In this document: piece after piece, positions 9,679-17,185 of the stretch
Layout of the letters: each line of letters opens with the position of its first letter
Position numbering within the stretch: the first letter of the stretch is position 1
NCBI GenBank assembly: GCA_039984715.1
Contig: JBDWUA010000016.1
Location: 248,001-312,000, forward strand
From: JABSSA01 sp039984715
GTDB taxonomy: Bacteria > Pseudomonadota > Alphaproteobacteria > Rhodobacterales > Rhodobacteraceae
Direction: 5' to 3'
Length of the DNA stretch: 64,000 bases
Program-made: the position numbers and the translations under genes
The notes under the pieces: generated by a model
Seen by the model: the letters and a program-made list of their open reading frames with translations, nothing else
Database searches by the model: none
Told to the model about the DNA's origin: nothing

Positions 9679-11472
9679 TCAGATGGGTGCACAAGCATCT
9701 TGCAACCAGCGCCGTGCATCTTCTGAAACACGCGGGCCGATCTTTTCAAGCGTTTCTGCATGATAGGCATTCAGCCATGCACGCGAGGGCGCATCAAGCA
9801 TCTCGGGCACGATAAGGCGTTTGTCGATTGGTGCAAACGTCAAATTGTGCCAACACAACATTTCCCGTTCGCTGTCGCCCCCTTCGGGAACTTGCGCGGT
9901 TTGGGCCACAATCAGGTTTTCGATCCGAATACCAAACGCGCCTTCGCGGTAATATCCGGGTTCATTGGACAAGATCATGCCCGCCTGCAATGGCACAGTC
10001 GACACGCGGCTTAGACGTTGCGGCCCTTCATGCACGCTTAGATATGCGCCAACACCGTGACCAAGCCCATGATTGAAATCCTGATGTGCATACCAAAGGG
10101 GTGCGCGGCCAATGGCTTCGATGTCGCGACCTGCCAACCCAACGGGCCAGCGCAGGCGTGACATGGCGATCATGCCCATCAAAACACGTGTGAACGCTTG
10201 TTTTGCGTCGTTGTCAGGGGGCCCGATTGCAATGGTGCGCGTGATGTCAGTGGTGCCGTCCAAATACTGACCACCGCTGTCCAAAACCAAAAGATGCCCG
10301 GATTGCAGCACGCTGTCAGTATCTTCGCTGACCCGGTAATGCATGATCGCCCCATTGGGTCCACTCCCCGCGATGGTTTCAAAGCTGATGTCTTGCAAGG
10401 CATTGTCTTTGCGGCGTTCCGTTTCGAGTTGCGTAACAACCTGCGCTTCAGACAACGTGCCGGGATCTTGTTGGTCAAGCCACGCGAGAAGCTCAACAAC
10501 GGCGGCCCCATCACGCAAATGCGCGGCTGCGCTGCCTTCGATTTCGGCTTTGTTCTTGCAAGCTTTGGGCAAAAGGCATGGTTCTTCGCCAAAGACCGCC
10601 TTGTCACCGATGCAATCCGCAACACTGACAGGGCAGGATCCACGATCCAACCGGATTGGCCCGTCCAATGTCGCCAAATGATCCAGAAACGTGCCGGGTG
10701 CATGAATGCGGATGTCTGAGCCGAAGTGATCCAAGATATCAGCAACCTTGGATTTCACCATGAACACATCAACGCTTGTGTCTGCGTGCAGAACTGCAAA
10801 CCCTTGGGCAATTGGATTTCGCGGGATGTCTGCACCGCGTATATTCAGCAACCAGCAAATTGAATCCGGCAGGGTGATCACAGCAGATGCATGCCCCTTT
10901 GCCGTCAGATCCTTTGCAAGCCGCGCACGTTTGTCATCATGAGTTTCGCCAGCAAATTCCAATGGATGCACGCGAACGGGATTGGCGGCAGGTCCGGGTT
11001 GGTCGTCCCAAATAATATCGATCAGATTTTCGCAGCGTTCTAACGTAACTTTGCTGCCAGCAAGGGTTTTTTCCAGTTGTTCAAGCTGTGCGACTGTGTG
11101 CAGCCACGGATCAATCCCGATCTTGCCCCCTTTGGGCAGTTGTTCGAGCAGCCATTCCCCCAAGCTGGTTTCAGGCCATGGCACTGGTGTAAAATGCGCC
11201 AAATCAACTTGGGATTTGACCTGCGTCCGATATCGCCCGTCAATGAAAACACCCGCTTGATCGGCAAGAACAGCACAGAACCCAGCCGAGCCTGTAAACC
11301 CCGTCAACCATGACAGACGTTCATCACGGGCCGACACATATTCACCCTGATGTGCGTCTGCACGCGGGACGATAAATCCATCAAGGTGTTTTGCAGCTAA
11401 AACTTTGCGTAGTTCGGCAAGGCGCGGGGGGCCTTGGTCCGGGCGTGAGGTCACTTCGAAGCTTTGGAACAT
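9679..11472 (-). CDS. Xaa-Pro aminopeptidase (aminopeptidase P, M24B)
   Basis: Cytosolic metallopeptidase that removes an N-terminal residue preceding proline. 597 residues from the ATG at 11472 (MFQSFEVTSRPD). The frame extends further upstream, but that part lacks similarity to the family. Two creatinase N-like domains (SWLTGFTGSAGFCAVLADQAGVF and the middle module) precede the pita-bread catalytic domain. Metal ligands are visible in LLVLDSGGQYLDGTTDITRT (two Asp), GHGVGAYLSVHEGP (His), ILSNEPGYY (Glu) and GIRIENL (Glu). The long three-domain form resembles eukaryotic APP1 and is common in alphaproteobacteria. It lies about 100 bases after cobT on the same strand. Confidence 0.94.
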   Translation of the reverse strand: MFQSFEVTSRPDQGPPRLAELRKVLAAKHLDGFIVPRADAHQGEYVSARDERLSWLTGFTGSAGFCAVLADQAGVFIDGRYRTQVKSQVDLAHFTPVPWPETSLGEWLLEQLPKGGKIGIDPWLHTVAQLEQLEKTLAGSKVTLERCENLIDIIWDDQPGPAANPVRVHPLEFAGETHDDKRARLAKDLTAKGHASAVITLPDSICWLLNIRGADIPRNPIAQGFAVLHADTSVDVFMVKSKVADILDHFGSDIRIHAPGTFLDHLATLDGPIRLDRGSCPVSVADCIGDKAVFGEEPCLLPKACKNKAEIEGSAAAHLRDGAAVVELLAWLDQQDPGTLSEAQVVTQLETERRKDNALQDISFETIAGSGPNGAIMHYRVSEDTDSVLQSGHLLVLDSGGQYLDGTTDITRTIAIGPPDNDAKQAFTRVLMGMIAMSRLRWPVGLAGRDIEAIGRAPLWYAHQDFNHGLGHGVGAYLSVHEGPQRLSRVSTVPLQAGMILSNEPGYYREGAFGIRIENLIVAQTAQVPEGGDSEREMLCWHNLTFAPIDKRLIVPEMLDAPSRAWLNAYHAETLEKIGPRVSEDARRWLQDACAPI

Positions 11473-11570
11473 GTGGTCCCCCTGTTTGTTCACAAGGAAC
11501 GTTTTCTGCAATCGAAACACAAAGGCGTGCGGCTGAATAACAAAAATCGGGTCCGCCAAAGCAAGACCAG

Positions 11571-13445
11571 TTAGCTTGCGCGTTTCATCCCCATAACGCG
11601 AGCACGGGCGCGAGGGTCACTGTCAAACAATGCGGCCAGCTGTTCTGTCATCGCACCGGCCAACTGCTCGACATCCGTGATCGTGACGGCGCGATCATAA
11701 TATCGCGTCACATCATGCCCGATCCCGATTGCCAACAATTCGACTTGCCTGCGTTTTTCAACCATCGCAATGACGTCGCGCAGGTGCTTTTCAAGGTAAT
11801 TGGCCGGGTTCACGCTAAGCGTGGAATCGTCGACAGGTGCGCCATCCGAAATCACCATCAGAATTTTGCGTTGTTCAGGCCGCCCGATCATACGTCGATG
11901 TGCCCATTCCAAGGCTTCACCATCGATGTTTTCCTTGAGAAGACCTTCCTTCATCATCAAACCCAGATTGTCGCGGGTTCGACGCCACGGTGCGTCGGCA
12001 GATTTATAGATAATTTGGCGTAGGTCATTGAGACGTCCGGGTTGGCTGGGGCGTCCTTCGTTCAACCACGCTTCGCGTGCCAAACCGCCTTTCCACGCTT
12101 TTGTGGTAAAGCCTAGAATTTCGACCTTTACGTTGCATCGCTCAAGCGTGCGCGCCAGAACATCTGCACAAATGGCAGCAATCGAAATGGGTCGTCCGCG
12201 CATGGAGCCGGAATTATCCAGCAACAAGGTCACGCAGGTGTCGCGGAATTCGGTGTCTTTTTCGACCTTGAACGACAAAGGAGTCGTCGGGTTGGCAACC
12301 ACACGGGCAAGGCGACCAGCATCTAGGGTGCCTTCTTCCAGATCGAATTCCCAACTGCGGTTTTGCTGCGCTTGAAGTCGCCGTTGCAATTTGTTTGCCA
12401 GACGAGAAACGGCACCTTTTAACGGCTCAAGCTGTTGATCCAAATAGGCACGCAACCGTTCCAGTTCGATCTGTTCAGCCAGGTCCTCTGCGGCCACCTC
12501 TTCGTCGTGTTTATCAAGAAAGACCTTATAATCTGGATCTGCTTCGGACGCAGGCTGCACATTCGGTGGTTCAAGAGGGGCCTCACCATCGGGTAATTCA
12601 GCCTCTTCGCCCATTTCCTGATCGGCCATGTCATCCATCGAAACTTGTGCTTCGGCGGCGTCATCTTGTTGTTCTTGCGAACTTTCCGGGCTGGCATCTG
12701 TGTCTTGTTCGTCAGAATCGTCCTGACCGGTGCTGTCTGGTTCTTCCTGTTCGTCTTCGCCTTCTGCGGCTTGTTCGTCTTCGTCGTCATTCAGCTGATC
12801 CGGGTCATCGCCCAGCTGATCCCCATAGCCCAAATCGGTAATGACCTGCCGCGCAAATTTTGCGAACGCCGCTTGATCTGACAGAATTTCATTCAGGTCT
12901 TCCAGCGTTCCACCAGCCTGATTTTCGATATAGCTTTGCCACAGATGCATGGCGTTTTGCGCACCACGTGGCAAATCACGCCCGGTGGCAAGGTGACGGA
13001 TCAGATAGCCCGCCGCAGTTGCCAAGGGCACTTCCGAGGCTTCGCGACATTGATCATACCCTTTGCGCAATGCTTCATGCGCAATCTTTGCGTCGATATT
13101 CCCCGCGGTGCCGGGCATATCACGTGCACCCATCGCCTCGCATCGCGCGGTTTCCATGGATTCATAAAGATCACGCGCCATATCGCCTTGTGGCAAATAC
13201 CGATTATGGGTTTGTCCGTTGTGATACCTGCGGTTCAACGCCAAGGCATCTGCCGTGCCCCGTGCCAACAGAACCTCTTCGCGCGTCATGCGGCGCGACA
13301 CCTGTGGCAGACGCATGGAATCGCCCGTCATTCCCGCCGGATCAACGGAATAACTGACATTTAGTTCTGGATCATGCGCCATAACTTTGGTGGCTTCAGC
13401 CAAAGCTTTTTTAAACGGATCTGCTGGGTTATCGGACTGGACCAT
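11571..13445 (-). CDS. cobT: Cobaltochelatase subunit CobT
   Basis: Large partner of the aerobic cobaltochelatase CobNST, which inserts Co2+ into hydrogenobyrinate diamide. 624 residues. The N-terminal part is helical. A very acidic linker (about residues 210-290, mostly Glu, Asp and Gln) is typical of CobT. The C-terminal von Willebrand A domain carries the MIDAS motif LLDNSGSMRG with its first Asp at residue 410. Its AAA+ partner CobS lies upstream on the same strand, separated by one small gene. CobN is not in the window. Confidence 0.96.
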   Translation of the reverse strand: MVQSDNPADPFKKALAEATKVMAHDPELNVSYSVDPAGMTGDSMRLPQVSRRMTREEVLLARGTADALALNRRYHNGQTHNRYLPQGDMARDLYESMETARCEAMGARDMPGTAGNIDAKIAHEALRKGYDQCREASEVPLATAAGYLIRHLATGRDLPRGAQNAMHLWQSYIENQAGGTLEDLNEILSDQAAFAKFARQVITDLGYGDQLGDDPDQLNDDEDEQAAEGEDEQEEPDSTGQDDSDEQDTDASPESSQEQQDDAAEAQVSMDDMADQEMGEEAELPDGEAPLEPPNVQPASEADPDYKVFLDKHDEEVAAEDLAEQIELERLRAYLDQQLEPLKGAVSRLANKLQRRLQAQQNRSWEFDLEEGTLDAGRLARVVANPTTPLSFKVEKDTEFRDTCVTLLLDNSGSMRGRPISIAAICADVLARTLERCNVKVEILGFTTKAWKGGLAREAWLNEGRPSQPGRLNDLRQIIYKSADAPWRRTRDNLGLMMKEGLLKENIDGEALEWAHRRMIGRPEQRKILMVISDGAPVDDSTLSVNPANYLEKHLRDVIAMVEKRRQVELLAIGIGHDVTRYYDRAVTITDVEQLAGAMTEQLAALFDSDPRARARVMGMKRAS

Positions 13446-13521
13446 CAGGGGCTCTCGCAGGAGTGACTCTAAGCCCGCAAACTGTAATGGGCCTCGAGAC
13501 CAATGACCAGTGCCGGGGCGC

Positions 13522-13911
13522 CTATCCGGTCAGCATAGCCCGACAAAAAGCGACATCACGTTCAGCTGTCTGGGCGGCGACGCGCATTTCTGTTGGGTTC
13601 TGCGAAAACTGAGCGCGCGAAAGTAACGCAGTATGTGCCACCTTTGCTTCGATACGACGGGCCAGCACATTCGGGCCGTCATCAGGCATAAGAACTGCGT
13701 CAATCATATCAACAAAGTGCGACCTTAACCGTTTTGGTGTTTCACTGTCCTGATTGCCCATCAGCCAGGCGAATTCCATCTCTGCCGAAAATCGACCCGC
13801 GCATTGTGCAAACAATGACAATGTATCAGCGGCACGGGCCTGTGATGCCACCCCCGCAGAGGTCATGACCAACACGCTGACGAACCCAATTGTTTTCAAA
13901 CCGCTCATCAT
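13522..13911 (-). CDS. Small exported protein of unknown function
   Basis: 129 residues. A clear signal peptide (MMSGLKTIGFVSVLVMTSAGVASQARA) suggests periplasmic export. The mature part is helical, with two cysteines (in LFAQCAGRF and VAFCRAML) that could form one disulfide. I do not recognise a family. It sits between cobS and cobT on the same strand, 76 bases upstream of cobT. This does not by itself imply a role in cobalamin synthesis. Confidence 0.75.
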   Translation of the reverse strand: MMSGLKTIGFVSVLVMTSAGVASQARAADTLSLFAQCAGRFSAEMEFAWLMGNQDSETPKRLRSHFVDMIDAVLMPDDGPNVLARRIEAKVAHTALLSRAQFSQNPTEMRVAAQTAERDVAFCRAMLTG

Positions 13912-14236
13912 TTGAACAGTAAATCATGCGCGTTACTTAAAAATGAGGCGATGCGAAAATTTTGATACAAATGTGAACAACCCGCAACAATTCGTAATTT
14001 GCGCGAAGTTCATCACTAATTGTAGGTCAGTTTTGAAAGGAGGGGGCTACGCAAATTCACGCTGCGTGCGTCAAACGCAATTATTCTTGAGGCCGATGGG
14101 TTCAGCTTTTGAGCCCAAAACAACAAATCGGATAAGACCTCTCGGCCCAACTGCATTATTTAAACGTTTTGTAGTCTTTGGTCCGCGTATGAGCGGAAAC
14201 GGTCAGGCATGCAATCACCTCACCTGACCAAGGTCT
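13912..14236. other. Gene-free gap downstream of cobS
   Basis: There are 325 bases with no convincing coding frame. An imperfect hairpin (GGTCAGG at about 14200 with CCTGACC near 14222) lies just past the cobS stop and could end its transcript, but no clear T-run follows on the minus strand. No RNA gene was recognised. Confidence 0.4.
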
Positions 14237-15223
14237 TTATCCCAAGCTGACGCTTGCAGCGCTTTCTGGCAATTCCTCGTCAAATAGACGTTGATAGAAC
14301 TCTGCAACGATCTGGCGCTCGAGCTCGTCACATTTGTTCAAGAAGCTCAGGCGGAACGCATAGCCCACATTGCGGAAGATATCTGAGTTCAAGGCCCAGT
14401 TGATCACCGTACGGGGCGACATAACCGTCGACAGATCACCGTTCATGAATGCCGTTCGCGTTAGATCCGCAACTGTCACCATCTGACGGATCGTTTTGCG
14501 ACCTGCTTCTGTGTTGTAATGCGGTGCTTTGGACAGCACGATGTTCGTCTCGGCATCAATGGACAGATAGTTCAGCGTCGCGACAAGGCTCCAGCGGTCC
14601 ATCTGTGCTTGGTTGATCTGCTGCACACCGTGATACAAACCCGTCGTGTCCCCAAGACCAACTGTATTTGCTGTCGCAAACAAGCGGAAATTAGGGTGGG
14701 GTTCCAAGATTTTGTTCTGATCCAGAAGGGTCAGTTTACCATCATGTTCCAACACACGTTGGATCACGAACATAACGTCCGCGCGGCCAGCGTCGTATTC
14801 GTCAAACACGATCGCAACCGGGTTGGACAAAGCCCAAGGCAAGATGCCTTCGTGGAATTCGGTAACCTGTTTGCCGTCACGCAGCTTGATCGCGTCTTTA
14901 CCAATCAGGTCAATCCGGCTGATGTGGCTGTCCAGATTCACACGAACCGTTGGCCAATTCAGGCGCGCAGCGACTTGTTCGATATGGGTCGACTTACCCG
15001 TTCCGTGATACCCTTGGATCATCACCCGCCGGTTATGTGCAAATCCTGCTAGAATCGCCAATGTCGTGTCGGGATCGAATTTGTATGTCGGGTCCAGCTC
15101 GGGCACACGATCAGAGGATTCTGTAAAGGCTTTGACCTGCATATCAGCGTCAATCCCAAACAGATCACGAATGGAGACATCCTCGGTAGGTATCTCATTG
15201 ATGTCGTTGGAACCGTCCGCCAT
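14237..15223 (-). CDS. cobS: Cobaltochelatase subunit CobS
   Basis: AAA+ ATPase that forms a ring with CobT and drives cobalt insertion. 328 residues from the ATG at 15223 (MADGSNDINEIP); a longer frame to 15283 is unlikely. The N-terminal motif VSIRDLFGIDADMQVKAF is typical. Walker A is GYHGTGKSTHIEQ, Walker B is AIVFDEYDAGR, and FRLFATANTVGLGDTTGLYHG holds sensor residues. The gene order cobS, J-domain gene and bolA recurs across Rhodobacterales. Confidence 0.97.
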   Translation of the reverse strand: MADGSNDINEIPTEDVSIRDLFGIDADMQVKAFTESSDRVPELDPTYKFDPDTTLAILAGFAHNRRVMIQGYHGTGKSTHIEQVAARLNWPTVRVNLDSHISRIDLIGKDAIKLRDGKQVTEFHEGILPWALSNPVAIVFDEYDAGRADVMFVIQRVLEHDGKLTLLDQNKILEPHPNFRLFATANTVGLGDTTGLYHGVQQINQAQMDRWSLVATLNYLSIDAETNIVLSKAPHYNTEAGRKTIRQMVTVADLTRTAFMNGDLSTVMSPRTVINWALNSDIFRNVGYAFRLSFLNKCDELERQIVAEFYQRLFDEELPESAASVSLG

Positions 15224-15568
15224 CTTAGTATCCTCTGCTGATCTATGGGCGCTGCAATTGCGCCGCACGCGTTCGTGCAACATATCGCGGAGTGGCGCAA
15301 GGGGAAGGCACGCAAGGAATGCGCATTTTGATCTAAGAAAATTAAGTGCTCTTTTATGCGGCTCTCATGCAGAGCTTAAAAGGCCCGTTTAAAACGCGAC
15401 GGACCGTCATATTAGGCAAGCAGGTTTGAAAGGCACGCCCGTCATAGGTTGACGGTAAGTCACCGTCCTAGAAGGAAAATAACAACAAAAGGCCGATGTG
15501 TTTTCGTTTGGGAATTGTCACGTGTCCGTTTCCAGAACCTTCGAAAGACGTACTGATCGATAACAGCT

Positions 15569-15595
15569 AAATCCGCTGCACGTGGCAGCGGATTT
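15569..15595 (-). terminator. Hairpin after the J-domain gene
   Basis: A perfect 11-bp stem, AAATCCGCTGC with GCAGCGGATTT, around a 5-base loop lies 23 bases after the stop of the J-domain gene at 15618. The run of T on the minus strand is short, so it may act as a weak or bidirectional terminator. The rest of 15224-15568 holds the probable cobS promoter and no gene. Confidence 0.65.
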
Positions 15596-15617
15596 GCAAT
15601 CTAGACAACATCAAAGA

Positions 15618-16241
15618 CTAGTTTTTAAAACTGCGACTGTCTTTAATTTGATCCCAAGCCCAGACAACAAGCTGCAGCTGTTCTTCTTGACTCCGATCAC
15701 CGCCGTTCATGTCGGGATGCAGCACCTTGATCAACGCTTTATAGGCTTTTCTGATCTGGGTCTTGGTCCAATCAGACTCAGCCTCCAGCACTTCGATCGC
15801 GCGCTTTTCGGTGGGGGGTAATTTGCGCCCAGTGGATTTGTTGCCGGGGTTCAATGTCGCGTTTCCACCCAACACCTGATGTGGGTCTTCAATTCCTAGC
15901 CGCGCCCAAGCGCGTGCCTCTGGATCACCCATGGGGCGGGTGTTGCGTTCCCAGACCTTGTCCTTGGATTGCTGCGCGTTGATCTCAGCTTCTGTCGTGC
16001 CGTCGAAGAAGTTCCACTTAAGATTGTATTCCCGGACGTGCTTCTGACAAAACCAAAAGAAATCGTCCAATACGTCTGGCGCTTTTGGCGCCCGGTATTT
16101 TCCGGCCTCTTCGCAGCCTTCGTGATCGCACACACGGGTCGAGGTTTCGGACGCGCCAGACAGGCTTCTGCGGCCGCGAGGATTTTTCTTTTTCGATGCG
16201 GAAACCGAAAGATTAAATCCAAATGGATCAGGCTTGGTCAT
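15618..16241 (-). CDS. J-domain (DnaJ-like) protein
   Basis: 207 residues. The C-terminal J domain (about 140-207) contains IRKAYKALIKVLHPDMNGG with the HPD motif that stimulates DnaK ATPase. The N-terminal part has CDHEGCEEAGKY and WFCQKHVREYN, a possible Cys/His metal site (C38, C43, C65, H68), and a Lys/Arg-rich stretch near residues 16-25. This architecture is a recurring conserved roseobacter co-chaperone of unknown client. It is divergent from bolA, 65 bases away. Confidence 0.88.
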   Translation of the reverse strand: MTKPDPFGFNLSVSASKKKNPRGRRSLSGASETSTRVCDHEGCEEAGKYRAPKAPDVLDDFFWFCQKHVREYNLKWNFFDGTTEAEINAQQSKDKVWERNTRPMGDPEARAWARLGIEDPHQVLGGNATLNPGNKSTGRKLPPTEKRAIEVLEAESDWTKTQIRKAYKALIKVLHPDMNGGDRSQEEQLQLVVWAWDQIKDSRSFKN

Positions 16242-16306
16242 GGGCGGGTCCTTTTCGACTCAGGCGCATGAGTTTAAACTGGCTTTGAAAAGAGTGAAGG
16301 GGGTAG

Positions 16307-16588
16307 ATGAAAAAAATGTCGACCGAGCAGCCAAAAGTGGCCGATGAGATTACGATGAAGCTGGTACAAGCTTTTGATCCAAAAGAATTATCTGTCGTTG
16401 ATGACAGCGAAAGCCATCGTGGACATGCTGGATACCAAGACGGCGGACAGAGTCATTTCAATGTGCGGATTCGTGCGGATGGGTTTTTGGGGCTGAATCG
16501 GGTGGCGCGACATCGGGCGATTCATGCGGCTTTGGGAGCGGAGCTTATTGGCCGGATTCACGCGTTGGCGATCGATGTGGACGTCTGA
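16307..16588 (+). CDS. bolA: BolA-family protein
   Basis: 93 residues. The BolA core shows VVDDSESHRGHAGYQ with the conserved HRGH/HxGH region, SHFNVRIRADGF and LNRVARHRAIHAAL. BolA proteins work with monothiol glutaredoxins in iron-sulfur handling and can act as regulators. A GGGGG-rich ribosome site sits just before the ATG at 16307; the ATG at 16316 is an alternative. The divergent pairing with the J-domain gene and nearby cobS is conserved in this order. Confidence 0.9.
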   Translation: MKKMSTEQPKVADEITMKLVQAFDPKELSVVDDSESHRGHAGYQDGGQSHFNVRIRADGFLGLNRVARHRAIHAALGAELIGRIHALAIDVDV

Positions 16589-16597
16589 AAAGTCAGG

Positions 16598-17026
16598 CTA
16601 AGCGTCTGAATTGTCTGTCAATTTTGGTTCCTGACGCGGGTAGAGTGTTTTGCGGAGACGCTGAATATCGCTCGCGTCATCTTCTGGTGTGGGATCATAT
16701 TGATCGTCCGAAAGCTCGGCCTCTGATTCACGGGCCGGTTCGGGCGCGGAAACTGGATAAGCTTCGGTCTGTATGGCGTTGTTTACGCTTGAAGAAACCT
16801 CGCGGCGAAACACCAGAACGTTGCGCCATTCGGTGGTTGATCCGGTCAAACCCGCGCGTTCGGTGCTGGGCAGCGTTTCGGCGCGCTGAAATTCCCAACC
16901 GTCACTTGCAAAAGCGTTCATAAGTATTTGAAGTCCAAGGGCAAAACGATCTTCGCCCGTCTTGACGCCTTTGGCTTTCTGACCCTTGGTCGGGGCCGGA
17001 ACGACCTTATACTCGTATGATGTCAT
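16598..17026 (-). CDS. DUF4177-like protein
   Basis: 142 residues. The N-terminal half, MTSYEYKVVPAPTKGQKAKGVKTGE followed by LQILMNAFASDGWEFQRAETLP and WRNVLVFRRE, has the short beta-alpha-beta pattern of DUF4177. The C-terminal half is acidic and probably disordered. No function is known to me. It converges on bolA with nine bases between the stops. Confidence 0.7.
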   Translation of the reverse strand: MTSYEYKVVPAPTKGQKAKGVKTGEDRFALGLQILMNAFASDGWEFQRAETLPSTERAGLTGSTTEWRNVLVFRREVSSSVNNAIQTEAYPVSAPEPARESEAELSDDQYDPTPEDDASDIQRLRKTLYPRQEPKLTDNSDA

Positions 17027-17080
17027 GACACCCCCTAAACAAATATTTGCACTGCTTTAACATTGTCACCACGGCACGCC

Positions 17081-17185
17081 AAGGCCAGCTTTGACGCGTG
17101 AAAGCCAGCTTTCACATCAGCGCAAAATGGCCCGAAATGCCCGAAATCGCCCAAAGCCAGCTTTGAGGCCCGAAAGCTGGCTTTC
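17081..17185. repeat. Four copies of the 12-mer AAAGCYRGCTTT
   Basis: AAGGCCAGCTTT (17081), GAAAGCCAGCTTTC (17100), AAAGCCAGCTTT (17153) and GAAAGCTGGCTTTC (17172) occur within 105 bases. The last copy is inverted relative to the others, so it pairs perfectly with the two before it. They lie between the DUF4177-like and the TPR gene. Confidence 0.8.
17153..17184 (-). terminator. Strong hairpin at the 3' end of the TPR gene
   Basis: AAAGCCAGCTTT and AAAGCTGGCTTT form a perfect 12-bp stem around the 8-base loop GAGGCCCG. The hairpin overlaps the last base of the TPR stop codon. On the minus strand it is followed by only a modest T-rich stretch, so it may act mostly by structure. Confidence 0.6.

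Noticed and set aside
13943..14227. 94-codon frame between cobS and the exported orphan
   Set aside because: No ribosome site, odd composition, no recognisable domain; treated as gap.
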